Shown one piece after another: positions 1-12,300 of a stretch of 64,000 nucleotides of DNA. The notes under the pieces were generated by a model that did no database searches, had not been told where the DNA came from, and worked only from the letters and a program-made list of their open reading frames with translations. Numbering within the stretch: the stretch's first letter is position 1; every line of letters starts with the position of its first letter. Source of the stretch: Mesostigma viride (Eukaryota; Streptophyta; Mesostigmatophyceae; Mesostigmatales; Mesostigmataceae); assembly GCA_009746045.1 (NCBI GenBank), contig RPFO01000219.1, positions 851,501-915,500 of the forward strand, given 5' to 3'. A program made the translations under genes and the position numbers.

Positions 1-1900
1 CCCGCTCAATACGCTGAAATAGAGTCGGGATGTGGACTGTCTGCGGGTTTCCATGCTCGTTCATGGACGTATATACCGAGCGTGGTTGTCCAAAACCAAA
101 CCGAGCCCGGAGCCTGGGCAGAACTGGCAGAACTTAACGGCGTTGCTGGCAGCTACACCAGGGTGCGGTCACTACCACGTTCCCAATCTTGATTGGATGA
201 TTGGATAAGCCATTGGACGATTGCGCAAGTAACTCCGAGAAATCAGGCCAAGGGTGCCGTTATGAGTTGTCACCAACTTGGCGAAGGGTGAATTGGCGCC
301 AACCGCTCATTTCAAGTGTTTGCTTCGTTGATTGCCATGTGGAAGGCACAGACGTATCCTGGCCTCAATCTTGAATCCTCATGGCTCATGCACCATGGTG
401 CCTCATTCCTGTCCCGACTACCGACTACCGAGAGTGCTAATCGCTGGCTCGCTGCACAGTAAAGTACTTCAGTTATTGCCTGCAGTTCCAGCTTCTGCAC
501 AGCGTATGCCGACTGCCGAGGCCCATTAACTAATCTAGGCGAAAGCTTATTCTTTTCAAGGAAACTGCCAACGCGAGCGCTGAGCATCACTGTGCCGTCC
601 TGTGATTATGCCCGCAACCCATCTTCCTGTGGGCTGTGGGTCATGGCTTGCCACGAAATTGCCAAGTGGGGGCTGCGTTGGTAATCACAGGAAGAAAAAG
701 GTCCCCAAACCAGGCCCGCAGTCTAAACATCGGCATGTTGCTCACCCCGCGCACAAGCACCAGTGTGTGAGTGCCACGGGCATGCCCGCAACCGTAATGC
801 CAAGCTTGCGAGCTCGCTCAGCGAGGCATTAGCTCTTCCTTGGTGGCGGCTCTTTATTGTTTTCTCCTGAAGTTGTTAGTCAGTTAAGATCGCGGCTCCG
901 TCTACTGCTGGACGCGATTCCTGTAGTGGGGGGAGCTTAACGGGCAGATATCCGGGCCCATTTCTACCTTCCAGCTTCCCAAGATGGTGACGTCCAGCCT
1001 CATCGACGTGTTGGGTTTCTTTATCGGTAATGCACCCTGATTTTTTCCTGATATTCGCCCCCTCGTGCCCCAACGCCTAATGTGATACCATTCACGGGCA
1101 TTCGCCTCGATTCCGTTCAACTCCAGTCCGCTTGCTGCCATTAATCGGAATGGATTTCATCGGTCGGCCATATCCTTGTTCGTTGCAAATGCAGTTGCTG
1201 CATGCGACCCTTTCCTGCTCTTCATAGCGTTTCCTTTCTTACTACATTGGCAGCGCTGCTGCACCGTGTCCAGAAGATGCCTTATATTGCATTGCGCATG
1301 GAACTCAGCAGCCCCACCGCCTTGCATCTGCCTACCGTACGGACCCGGTGTGTGGACGAGCGAGTACATGCAAGAAGAGCGCTATTGCTGCACCCAGCAA
1401 CTTGCTCCCGCTCGCCATCAAAACGGCGAGAAGCAAGCACAATCGTCGCGGGGCAATAGGCGCAAGCACAATCTTCTGAGGATCGGCCGCGTTGCTCTCC
1501 TGGTTGCAGACTTCATGATTCTGAGGAGTGTTGTGCCCGTGGTGCATAGTGCTGCGTGCCCTGCTATGCACTTCCAGCGAGCCTCCGTGGGCAATTGGAC
1601 CGGCATTCCAACGACAAATTGTTCTCAAACCGCGTTTGTGCTGGGTCTGGGCCAATTGGTGCGATCCAAATTTCAAATTCCATCCCCAGTTCCATGAGGA
1701 GTGCACAACTTCGTACGCCTCCTATATGCCCAAGTCCGCACGAAGGCAGCTACTGCTCTGCCCTGCCACGTTTCTTCCCACTGCATGACATGCGCCAGTC
1801 ACCATGAAACTTCATGTGAATATGCGCACAATACCAGCTCTAAACTTGGTTGCATCACCGTGCTGATTCAAGGCCCTCCCCTTTCCTCCCCCGCGGTTGC
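1..1900. other. No recognisable gene
   Basis: Open frames of up to about 170 codons exist on both strands here, but none shows a recognisable domain, a splice-consistent continuation or a composition like the downstream exons. A C-run of more than 20 bases near 1910-1934 makes reading frames across it unreliable. The stretch is probably upstream or 5' non-coding DNA of the sulfotransferase gene, but nothing in it proves a promoter. Confidence 0.4.
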
Positions 1901-1941
1901 CCCCATCCCCCCCCCCCCCCCCCCCCCCCCCCCTACCCGCC

Positions 1942-2029
1942 AACCTTGGTCGTGCTCTTGTTGTGCTGGCAGCCGTGCTGGCGGTGCCCCTCATCCTGCT
2001 CCAGATCAGCAAGACCAACAGCTCCCGAG
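1942..2029 (+). CDS. Candidate first coding exon, hydrophobic anchor
   Basis: The frame beginning NLGRALVVLAAVLAVP and ending QISKTNSSR gives a strongly hydrophobic segment followed by a polar tail, and a GTACGC donor follows directly. It ends in phase 1, which fits exon 2743-2913 (G + CC = Ala). This would be the N-terminal membrane anchor of a type II sulfotransferase. The start is unresolved because a long C-run lies directly upstream and no acceptor AG is visible. The next exon carries its own hydrophobic stretch, so this exon could instead be an old duplicate or alternative first exon. Confidence 0.35.
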
Positions 2030-2577
2030 GTACGCGTGATAGAATCACAGTTTCCCTCTTCAAGCAGTGACCCAGAATCCATCTTTCAAAGGCAACAATA
2101 TTATGCTCCAGTAGTAATAATGCCACCAGCCCTCATCATGACGATCACATCAACACGCATCCCATCCCCTGTGGCCCCTCAGACAGCCACCGCCCATTTT
2201 CTACAATTATAATCGTGTCTTATGACCCCCCCCTGTTTATTGCCCTTAGTCCTCCCCTCCCACCTCCCCACCCCCCAGCCCAGCTTTCAGAATCGGGGCA
2301 CAAATCGCGCGGGTGTCTGTGGACCGGACCAGTGGCGGTGCTACCTTCCCATCATTTCAGTTTTTCATGCTACTTTCATTTTTTTTCATGTTGTCATCAT
2401 TTTGTCTTCATGTTTTTGCTATTTCCCCGTCTCGGCCCTCCACCACCCCTCACCATCCCTGTTGTCCAAATCGGCGCGCAAACCGGGAGGCTGTCTTTCT
2501 GCCGGACTGCAGTCGTGACAAATGCTAATGTTCTTTTCATCTTGTTTTCTGCTGCTCGGCTCTCCCCCCTCAACACA

Positions 2578-2579
2578 TC

Positions 2580-2616
<37 letters not shown>

Positions 2617-2662
2617 TGTATTATTCCACCACACATCCATTCCACCTCTAAGCTTCTATGCC

Positions 2663-2739
<77 letters not shown>

Positions 2740-2740
2740 C
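2578..2740. repeat. (ATT)n and (CA)n microsatellites
   Basis: A run of about 12 ATT units lies at 2580-2617 and about 38 CA units at 2664-2739. The CA run ends directly at the acceptor of the 2743 exon, so it forms that intron's 3' tract in place of a normal polypyrimidine run. Confidence 0.95.
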
Positions 2741-2742
2741 AG

Positions 2743-2913
2743 CCCTCTTCTCCAAGTCGGCACGCAAGCCCGGCGGCTGGCGCACGCCTACCACGCTGCG
2801 AGGCCTGCTGCTCAACTGCTTTGTCATCGTGGGCGTGGCCGCGTGCGTGGCGGTGTTCCTGCTCATGGGAGTGTTCGCGCCCAAACCCAGCCAGGAGGGC
2901 AAGGATGAGACGG
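2743..2913 (+). CDS. Exon: transmembrane signal anchor
   Basis: The acceptor follows the (CA)n run (CAACAG) and the donor is GTACGA. The exon encodes a basic, Pro-containing cytosolic stub ([17 protein letters not shown]), then about 22 hydrophobic residues ([20 protein letters not shown]), then a polar stem ([11 protein letters not shown]). This is the classic layout of a Golgi type II membrane protein. It ends in phase 1 and joins the 5555 exon without a stop. A partial copy of its start (KSARKPGG) occurs upstream at about 2470-2495. Confidence 0.7.
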
Positions 2914-5900
2914 GTACGAAGAACGCGCACAGGGAATGCAATGCCGCACACGACGGGTCACTATAATCATGCGTAACACATATTAGGGCCACTACAATCA
3001 TGCGTAACACATATTAGGGCCACTACAATCATGCGTAACACATATTAGGGCCACTACAATCATGCGTAACACATATTAGGGCCACTACAATCATGCGTAA
3101 CACATATTAGGGTCACTATAATCATGCGTAACACATATTAGGGTCACTATAATCATGCGTAACACATATTAGGGTCACTATAATCATGCGTAACACATGT
3201 TAGGGTCACTATAATCATGCGTAACACATGTCAGGGTCTTTATAATCATGCGTAACACATGTCAGGGTCACTATAATCATGCGTAAGGGTCACTGTGGTA
3301 TTCCCTTCCAAGCATGAGCAGGAGGGCAAGGAGGAGACAGGGAATACAAGGCTCCTCACGATGGAGCACAACAACCAGTTTGAGAACGGGCTTTGTCTGC
3401 CGGTTTGCTTCCCTTCCCAGGCTCCAGCGCTAAGGGAAGGATGGAGCAGGTGGGACAGAGCGGATGCATTGTTAATTAATTACTTAGGCACGCGGTCCCG
3501 TCGGGGAGCCGGGGAGCATTTACCTAAATGTTATATAGTGCATTGTTTCCGGTTTATGTTTAAGGATTTAGGGTTTAGGGTTTGAGAGTTGGGAGCATAT
3601 TATCCACATTATTCCGATGAATGGTTGGTCCGTAGCAAGTACACTCCCCGATTGGGAGAGCTGATGCATCGTTGGTCAGTAGCGACTATATGCTCCCCAG
3701 TTCCGGCCAGCGAGTTGCTCTACCCCAACGTACCGATTGACTCCCAAAACCCAACCATGTATGAAAGGATGAAGTGGGTTGGGGCAGGATGGGCGCCGGC
3801 ATCTGGGTGCAACATTTTCACATGCAATTGGTTGCCTTGCAAAGCCGTAGTGCCCCATGCGTGCCTGTGCTTGTGCTTGTGTCTTCTGGACTCTGAAGTA
3901 TCCCTGCGTTAGTGCTTCGCGATCTCGTGGTGGTGTACTCTGTTCTCCCGCTGGATTGGATGGCACGCATGTGTCATCGCAGCAGTCATCTCAGCATGCT
4001 GATGTCATCACCTTCCGTTCGCACGGCCTTTCTGTTCCTTTCCCCTTGCTTGCATTCCTTCCTGCTTCGTTGCGGTCACCTTGTGTGCCGTGGGGTAACT
4101 CCCAGCCTGGTCCCACATCTGGAAGCCGGACTGCAAGAAGGAGCTGGAGCAAGGTGAGGGGCATCCATTTCATACGGCCCCGCGCACATGTCCCATACAT
4201 GGCAACCACTGGGCCAGGCTGGGCAACACACAGCCTGCCCTTAGTCGAGAGACAGCAGCGCACATCTCTAGAGACAGCAGCACACATCTCTAGAGTGCAA
4301 GGAGGAGCTGGGGCGAGGCTGATGAGCCCTTCCTGCACGATGCCGCCCGTCTGCACGTGTCCTGTCTCAAGCCTCAGGCATGTAGCTATGCAAATATTGG
4401 TGCAGAAGTACGGCAGCTATCTCTAGCAGCAGGAGCCGTTATAACACCCTGGAATGCCGGTTTCATCGGAACCGTTCTGTGTGTATATATGCATCCCTGT
4501 GTCGCTTGCACTTGTGCTGCACGGTGCATCATGTTGCTTCGTCTGTTCGTACGCTTTGTTACGTGAAAACACATCACCCTCTCATGCTGAATCATGTTGC
4601 TTCGTACATTCATTAATTGCTTTGTTATGTAAAAGCACGTCATCCTCTCTATTGTTTTGTCCCTGCCCCCCCTTCTCCCTCCGCGATAACCACGGTGGGA
4701 GGGCAGAGCGGCTTGCGCCTCTCGTTCTCTCTCTTTCTTTTTTCTGGGATTGGGCGGCCAGGTATACCAAGGCCGCGCCTTTGGTTCTCTCCCCTTCTCT
4801 CCACCTGATTGATTCTTTCCCACCCCTCCCCCCACCCCTGCTATTTTTTTCTTCTTCGTGTTGTGTCTATTCACTTCCCTTCATCTTGTTTCTTCTTCTC
4901 CTCGTGTTGTCTCTATTCGCTTCCCTTCATCTTGTTTCTTCTTCTCCTCGTGTTGTCTCTATTCGCTTCCCTTCATCTTGTTTCTTCTTCTCCTCGTGTT
5001 GTCTCTATTCGCTTCCCTTCATCTTGTTTCTTCTTCTCCTCGTGTTGTCTCTATTCGCTTCCCTTCATCTTGTTTCTTCTTCTCCTCGTGTTGTCTCTAT
5101 TCGCTTCCCTTCATCTTGTTTCTTCTTCTCCTCGTGTTGTCTCTATTCGCTCCCCTTCACCCGTCTGCCCACATTCAATGTCTCGTAACCACAGCAAAAA
5201 CAACTTTTCAAGTGGCCCTCATGCCATGTCACCATCAACCTCAAGTGAAACACCATTTCTTCCATTCACCATCCCCCCATAACATTCATACCATATTACA
5301 TAATAATTATATGAATAAACTACAATATGCAGAGATATTATGTTATATTCCCTCCATATACGACCCTCTCCTCAGTCCTCGCGACCTTTCAACTGATCCG
5401 CTGAACCTTATTTCCAACCAAACACATAAGACAACCCCCCAATGCCAAACGCAAAATCCCCTTGTTCTCCCCCCTGCAACCACCGACTTCACATAACCCC
5501 CCCTCCCCCCCTCCCTGCCACCACCTGCTACACACACACACCACCCACCCGCAGGCGTCCTCTCCCGTGCGCGTCACATCCTCAAGCCGTCCTCCGCCAC
5601 CCCCGCCGCCTTGGCCCCCGCCACCCCCACCCCCACCCACCCCAAGCGCGTCAACTTCCTCGTCTTCTTCATGCACCATAGTGGCAGCTCGGCGATCACC
5701 GACCTCATCGGCGCCCACGAGGACGCGTTCGTGTCCGGGTACGAGCCGATCGACCGGTGGCGCCAGCTGGCACCCGAGGACATCTTGGGCTTCACGCGCG
5801 CCACATTCGACCTGCCCACGAGCCTCCGGCAGTACGGGGGCTGGCTGGGGGAGATCCGGCGGTCGCCAGCAGCGCACGTGACTACGTATACGGCGCTGAG

Positions 5901-6278
5901 GAGCCGCGCGTGCGTGCTGGACGCGCGTGCGTCGGGGTTCAAGGTGGGTGCATGACCCATGTGAATTCTTGGCTGGTGTGTGACTAGCCTCACAGCGAAC
6001 AAGTGGCTGCGGGACGGACGCGCGCATCTCGGGGTTCAAGGTGGGAGGCCTTAGCGAGGTTACTATCGCTGCAAAAGAAGATAGTCGTATCGCTGCAGTA
6101 CTATCGCGGCAAAGAAGATAGTAGCTATGTCACAGTGGTAGTTTGGTATCCGTGTGGTGATGGAGCTGGTAGTAAAACGGTATTCGTGTGGCCGTAGTAG
6201 GCTCAGTTGTAGCGTGCTTTGTGCTTGTCCATCTGGGTGTCAAGGTGAGGCACTTGACGTGTGTACAATCATGTGTAC

Positions 6279-6315
<37 letters not shown>

Positions 6316-9300
6316 TGTGCGGATCAAGTCTAGAACTGCATGCTGGAGGCATGCGCGTCGGCGTTCACAGTGCCATGGACCGTGTGTTGTGGATGAAGGG
6401 TGTGTGGCCTGTACATTAGTGCCCCCCCCCCGCTGCTAGTATCTGAACTGCTACGTGCTTATCGCACTCGCTCACACACACATGCTACGTGCTTATCGTA
6501 CTCGCTCACACACACATGCTACGTGCTTATCGCACTCGCTCACACACACATGCTACCTGCTTATCGTACTCGCTCACACACACATGCTACCTGCTTATCG
6601 CACTCGCCCACACACACATGCTACGTGCTTATCGCACTCGCTCACACACACATGCTACCTGCTTATCGTACTCGCTCACACACACATGCTACGCGCTTAT
6701 CGTACTCGCTCACACACACATGCTACGTGCTTATCGTACTCGCTCACACACACATGCTACGTGCTTATCGTACTCGCTCACACACACATGCTACGTGCTT
6801 ATCGTACTCGCTCACACACACATGCTACCTGCTTATCGTACTCGCTCACACACACATGCTACGCGCTTATCGCACTCGCTCACACACACATGCTACGTGC
6901 TTATCGTACTCGCTCACACACACATGCTACGTGCTTATCGTACTCGCTCACACACACATGCTACGTGCTTATCGTACTCGCTCACACACACAAACAGACA
7001 GACACGCAAGGGAACACATGAACGTACGCACCTATTCACCTGCCCCTATTCACCTGCCCCTATTCATCTGCCCCTATTCATCTGCCCCTATTCATCTGCC
7101 CCTATTCTTCTGCCCCTATTCACCTTCCCCGAGTTGGTACATCTCGGGTTGAGTTGGTACTACTACTACCACTTGGTGTATTAATTAAGGTGCCTTAACC
7201 AGAGCAATAAATCAGAGCAAATACATTTCAGTAGCTGAAAAGAGGCCTCCCTACATCCCCTACACCACTCTAAGTACTGACTATCATTCAAATTGCGCCA
7301 CGCAGGCCTGCCGGCTGGCGCAGGTACAAGGTGTACTGACTGCCCATCACAGTTGCGCCACGCCTGGCGGCTGGCGCAGGTAACAAGGTCTAGTGACGTA
7401 TGTTAGAAGCTACCTAGGCCTGCACTCCGGAACCACACTCAGCCTCGGCACAAAAAAGGCCGGCCGGTGCAGTACCCTCGTGACAAGCGCTAGTCTTACG
7501 CTACCTAAGGCATGTCGGTCCCCTTTGAGCCCGTCCACGCGTCATATATAAAATGAGCGAAGCTCAACAAGTACACGCAGTTGCGCACGACCACAGGTCC
7601 GCCCCGAGCAACGCTCCCTGAGTTTGCGTACCTTGGCGTATTCAATAACCCTATTCATTAATTTGTGTCACGTGGTTGCCAATACAGAGTGAAGGAACCT
7701 TCATCCCCTATACACAACATTAATGCATTAGTTAATCAATTAATGATTAATAAACACGTGACTGCGTCACGTGGGTGCCAACACACAGTAAAAGAACCTT
7801 CGACCCTATATACACAACGAGAAGGAGGGAGGGCGCCCTAGCTTCTCTCAATTCATAGGCACGCGACTGCGTCACGTGGGTGCGAATACAGAGTAAAGGA
7901 ACCTTCAACCCTATACAGAGGGGGGTATGTAAAGTATCTGAAACATTCTAACGAATGCGTGACCCACGCATGTGCGCATGATACCCGCAGGTCCGCCCCT
8001 ACACGCTCCCCGAGTCGGTGCGCCCCGCCTTCCGCCAGCTGCTCCACAAGCACGACGTCCGCATCATCAACGTCTTCCGCCGCAACAAGATCAAGGCCGC
8101 GCTCTCGCTCTACCGCCGCAAATACGAGCACACGTGGCAGTACGGAAAGGCCTTCCGCCCGCACTCGGAGCTGGGGGAGGAGGGAGGGGGGGCGGGGGCG
8201 GCGATCGCTGCGCGCGAGCTCACCACGGTGAATGCGCGTGACTTCAACGAGATCCTTCGCTCCGACTGGAACATCCAGTACCAGGTACGGGTGCGCCTCT
8301 GATTAGGAATTGGGCGTTAACCTGTTAGGATTGGTCCTTCACGCAGATTGGAACATCCAGTACCACGGTAGGATGACCCAGCATGTAGCCTTGTTTATAC
8401 CGTTATGGAGCAATGAATCCAAAAGTTGGTTTGAAAATATCCTTTGCTCCGGCTGGAACATACAGTCCAGGTAAGGGTTCCTCTCGAACTTGGAATCATC
8501 CCTCGTTAGAGATTACAACTAGGAATTCCATGTCAACTCATTAGGGTTGATCCCTTGCTCTGATTGGAACATCCCGCACCAGGTTGGGGTGCCTCTTTGA
8601 GGCTCCCATACTTGGTGCACGCCTTAACCAATCCAGACCTATTCCAGAGATTGGAATAAGACGTAGGTAGTATGGGGGTTATTTTGCTCCAGCTTGTTTG
8701 GGGCATCGCGTACCAGAGGACTTATGCTCACGTGACGCAGCTACGTGTAAATTAATTAATTGATTAGTTAACGAATCATTCAATTAATTAATTAGACAAT
8801 CCAGTACCTGGTCATATGATCAAGCAGATGCTTATGAAGATGCGCAATTTTTTGGGATGGATGGATGGATGGATGGACGGACGGACGGACGGACGGACGG
8901 ACGGACGGACGGACGGACGGACGGACGGACGGACGGACGGACGGACGGACGGACGGACGGACGGACGGACGGACGGACGGACGGACGGACGGACGGACGG
9001 ACGGACGGACGGACGGACGGACGGACGGACGGACGGACGGACGGACGGACGGATGGATGGATGGATGGATGGATGGATGGATGGATGGATGGATGGATGG
9101 ATGGATGGATGGATGGATGGATGGATGGATGGATGGGTTACGGTTTGGTAAGCGGTTTCCGCAGCCCATTCTGCATCTGACCATCCTAGCCGCAGATTCA
9201 AGAGTTTCCACCCTCCAATTTGTCGATGCCCAATGTATATATATATATATGAATAGGAAATGATCAAACTGCGCCCCCTCTTTACACGCGCTCAAAAGGA

Positions 9301-12300
9301 AGTGGCTTCACAACTTCACCAAACAATGAAGTGTGCTCCACCAAACAATCATTGCCTCTATCTGGCTCCCGTAGGGTTCCGCGATTGTATGCCTTTCATT
9401 CCTCTTCCACTCTCCCGCTCTTTGCTTTATGTTTCTCCTCACATGGGGGCCTCTTGCCAATCCTCCCCCTTTTGCCTTGTCTCGTGCTGCTTCCTTTGGT
9501 CTTCTTAATATTATTATCATCAATATTATTACTACTATTATTACTATTATTATTCCTTTGGGTGTTGTTCGCCTTGCACCCGCCTCGCAGGTGAACAAAT
9601 CGGTGGAGTACTACCGACGGCCGACACTCACCGTCTCGTACGAAGACTTTGTGGACGACCCCAAGCTGGTGATGGACCAGATCTACCGGTAGGGTGCTAC
9701 TGTAGTGCACTATAGTGTACTATACTGTACTATGATACCAAACCTGTATAGGGATATCTCAGTCACACAGGGGTGCAGCGCCGAGTACTCTTAAGACTGC
9801 CTGGAAAACCCAACGTCACCGGTACTTGGGTACGTGCTGATTACTACGCAATCGCCACGCGACATTCAACTCTCCTCTACACCGATCAACTAGAGTCACA
9901 CCTTTCCTGCAACGCACGACTTTCCTGCTCACTATAGTGTCCTATGTTCACTTTATTATTGTATACTTTCCTGCTCACTGTAGTGTCATATGTTCACTTT
10001 ATTAGTATATACTTTCCTGATCACTATAGTGTCATATGTTCGCTTTATTATTATATACTTTCCTGCTCACTGTAGTGTCATATGTTCACTTTATTATTAT
10101 ATACTTTCCTGCTCACTATAGTGTCATATGTTCACTTTATTACTATATACTTTCCTGCTCACTATAGTGTCATATATTCACTTCATTATTATATACTTTC
10201 CTGCTCACTATAGTGTCACACCCAGCTTCTTCAATCTGCGCCATTGTATCAGGTGCTACTTTCTGATCGATATAAGAATTCTAATCATGAACAGTATGGC
10301 ATATACTCTACATCACAGCCAGCCTGTCTCCGCTCGCACCTTCCTGGAGCTGTGCTGTTCTCTTTTTCTGATGCCAGCATCTGGTACTCCTGATAACAAC
10401 TATTGCAACCTCCCCCGCAGCTTCCTGGAGCTGCGCCCCCTCACCACCGAGGAAATCGCCACGTCCATGCTCACCTCCAAGTCCACCTCCAACAAGCTCT
10501 GCCGTGTGGTCGCCAACTTCCAGGAGCTCTGCTGGCACTACCGCCTCACGTCACCCTTTTTCGAGATGTTCGAGACACGCAGCTGCGACGTCAACCCGTG
10601 CGCCGACGAGCTCGCGGCCCTGCGGGCCAACGCCAGCTCATTAAGCCAACAGCTCGCTACCAGCGCTGGCATCAGCACCCACTCCCCTTCCTCCTCCTCT
10701 TCATCCTCTTCATCCAATTCCCTTTCCGCGGCATCATCCTCCTCGCAAGCATCCATCAGGGCCGTTGGCACCGGTAGTTCCAGTTCCAGTACCAGTACCA
10801 GTACCACCACGCCAAGCCTCACGATCGAATCGACGCCCTCCGGTTCCAGTGCAGAGGTGGCGTCCGCATCGGCGTCATCTCCATCACCATCGGGGGCTAC
10901 CGCCATCATCCTTGACCGCAGCCTCGCGCGGTCGGATTTCGCCATCCTCACAGGGGAAGCGCGCATCAAGGCGCTAAAGGTCAGGCACATGCTCTTCTTT
11001 AGTTAAAGTCCCATGTATAGTCCCATTTAGAGTCCCATTTATAGTCCTATTTCTTGTCCTATGGCTTATTCCATGAACACATACCACACTGAACGTCTCC
11101 ACGCACTAGCCAGAACAGCACCCTGTCTGTCTGTATAGCACCCTGTCTGCACGCACTGACGTGCTCAAATTACTATCACTACGACTAACGCAGTATCATT
11201 AATATAGTACTTCTTTATTATTAGTATACTTAAGGCAGTGCATCCCCACGGCATGGAGCTCTCCTCCTTACCGTTAGCTTAGCCTGATGCTGGCCCTGCT
11301 CATTAAGCTTTCATTTTACCTGCCCGCCGTCCCGTTTGCCCGCCAGTCCGTTTTCCCGCTTGCCCTCCGGCCTGTTTGCCCGCCTCCTCACTTGCCTGCC
11401 GGCCCGGTGAAGGACCGTTTGCTGTGGTGCTCTTTCCTGGAATCATCTCAAGACGTCCTCTCCCATGCAGTGCCCCCCTCCTTGCCCCCCCCATCACCCC
11501 CCATCGCCTCCCCTGTTGACCTACCCCCTTGCTTCCTGGCTTAAACTTTCAGTCCCCGCCTCTTCTTCCCGCCCTGCCTAACCTGGGACTCAATTCCCGC
11601 CCGCTGGAATCTCCCACGCATCCGCACACCTGCCTCTGGCTTTTCCCAAGCCCCCACATCGCCTATAACATAAACGACCTGCCTCACCTCCCTCCCATGC
11701 ACACCTTCCCGGCCCTATGTATGAACAGGAGCTCGCACGCCGCCTATAACTTCATCCACCGCCACTTGACTACAGTGATTTCATGCACCGCCTCTGACTA
11801 CTATACTTTCATCGGTTGTCTCTTTTATTCACCGCCTCTTGACTACCAAAAACCCATGCACCGCCTCTGACTACTATAATTTCACGCACCGGCTCCTCGT
11901 CTGCTCATTCCCCGGTTCCCCACCCGCAGGCGCTCGAAGAGGAAGAACTCTCCAAGGGGGGTCCCTGCCAGCTTGTGTCGCACCTGGCCGGCGTGACCTG
12001 CAAGGGCGTGTGCATGGCCCCCCCCTGCTACCACGTGCCGGGCGGCGCCACCAACCAGTCCTCCTCCTTCCTGCGCATGCGCTTCCTCGACCTGTGGGGC
12101 GACGAGGGCGCGTCGTTCGCGTCCCTGTCAGGGTCCTCCCTGGGGGAGGCCTCCCCCTTTGACTCCTCCCCGCTGAGCGGTTCCATGGCCGGCCCGGGGG
12201 TGGGTGGGGCTGACGGTGCGGATGCTGGTAGTTCCGCACTTGGTGGGGATATGGGCGCACGTGAAGGGATTTATTCTGGCAGTGGCGGTAGCGGACTGGC

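Larger units (their letters stand above)
3286..5554. other. Intron with decayed exon-like copies
   Basis: No exon with consistent phase was found between 2913 and 5555. Near 3308-3330 a copy of the exon end (AGGAGGGCAAGGA-GAGAC) is repeated. At 4057-4153 an open stretch ends GCAAG/GTGAGG and could be a cassette exon, but it has no recognisable domain. Confidence 0.5.

Noticed and set aside
6450-6992. CRISPR-like regular repeats
   Set aside because: The 34-bp units abut each other without unique spacers, and the host is eukaryotic; it is a minisatellite.
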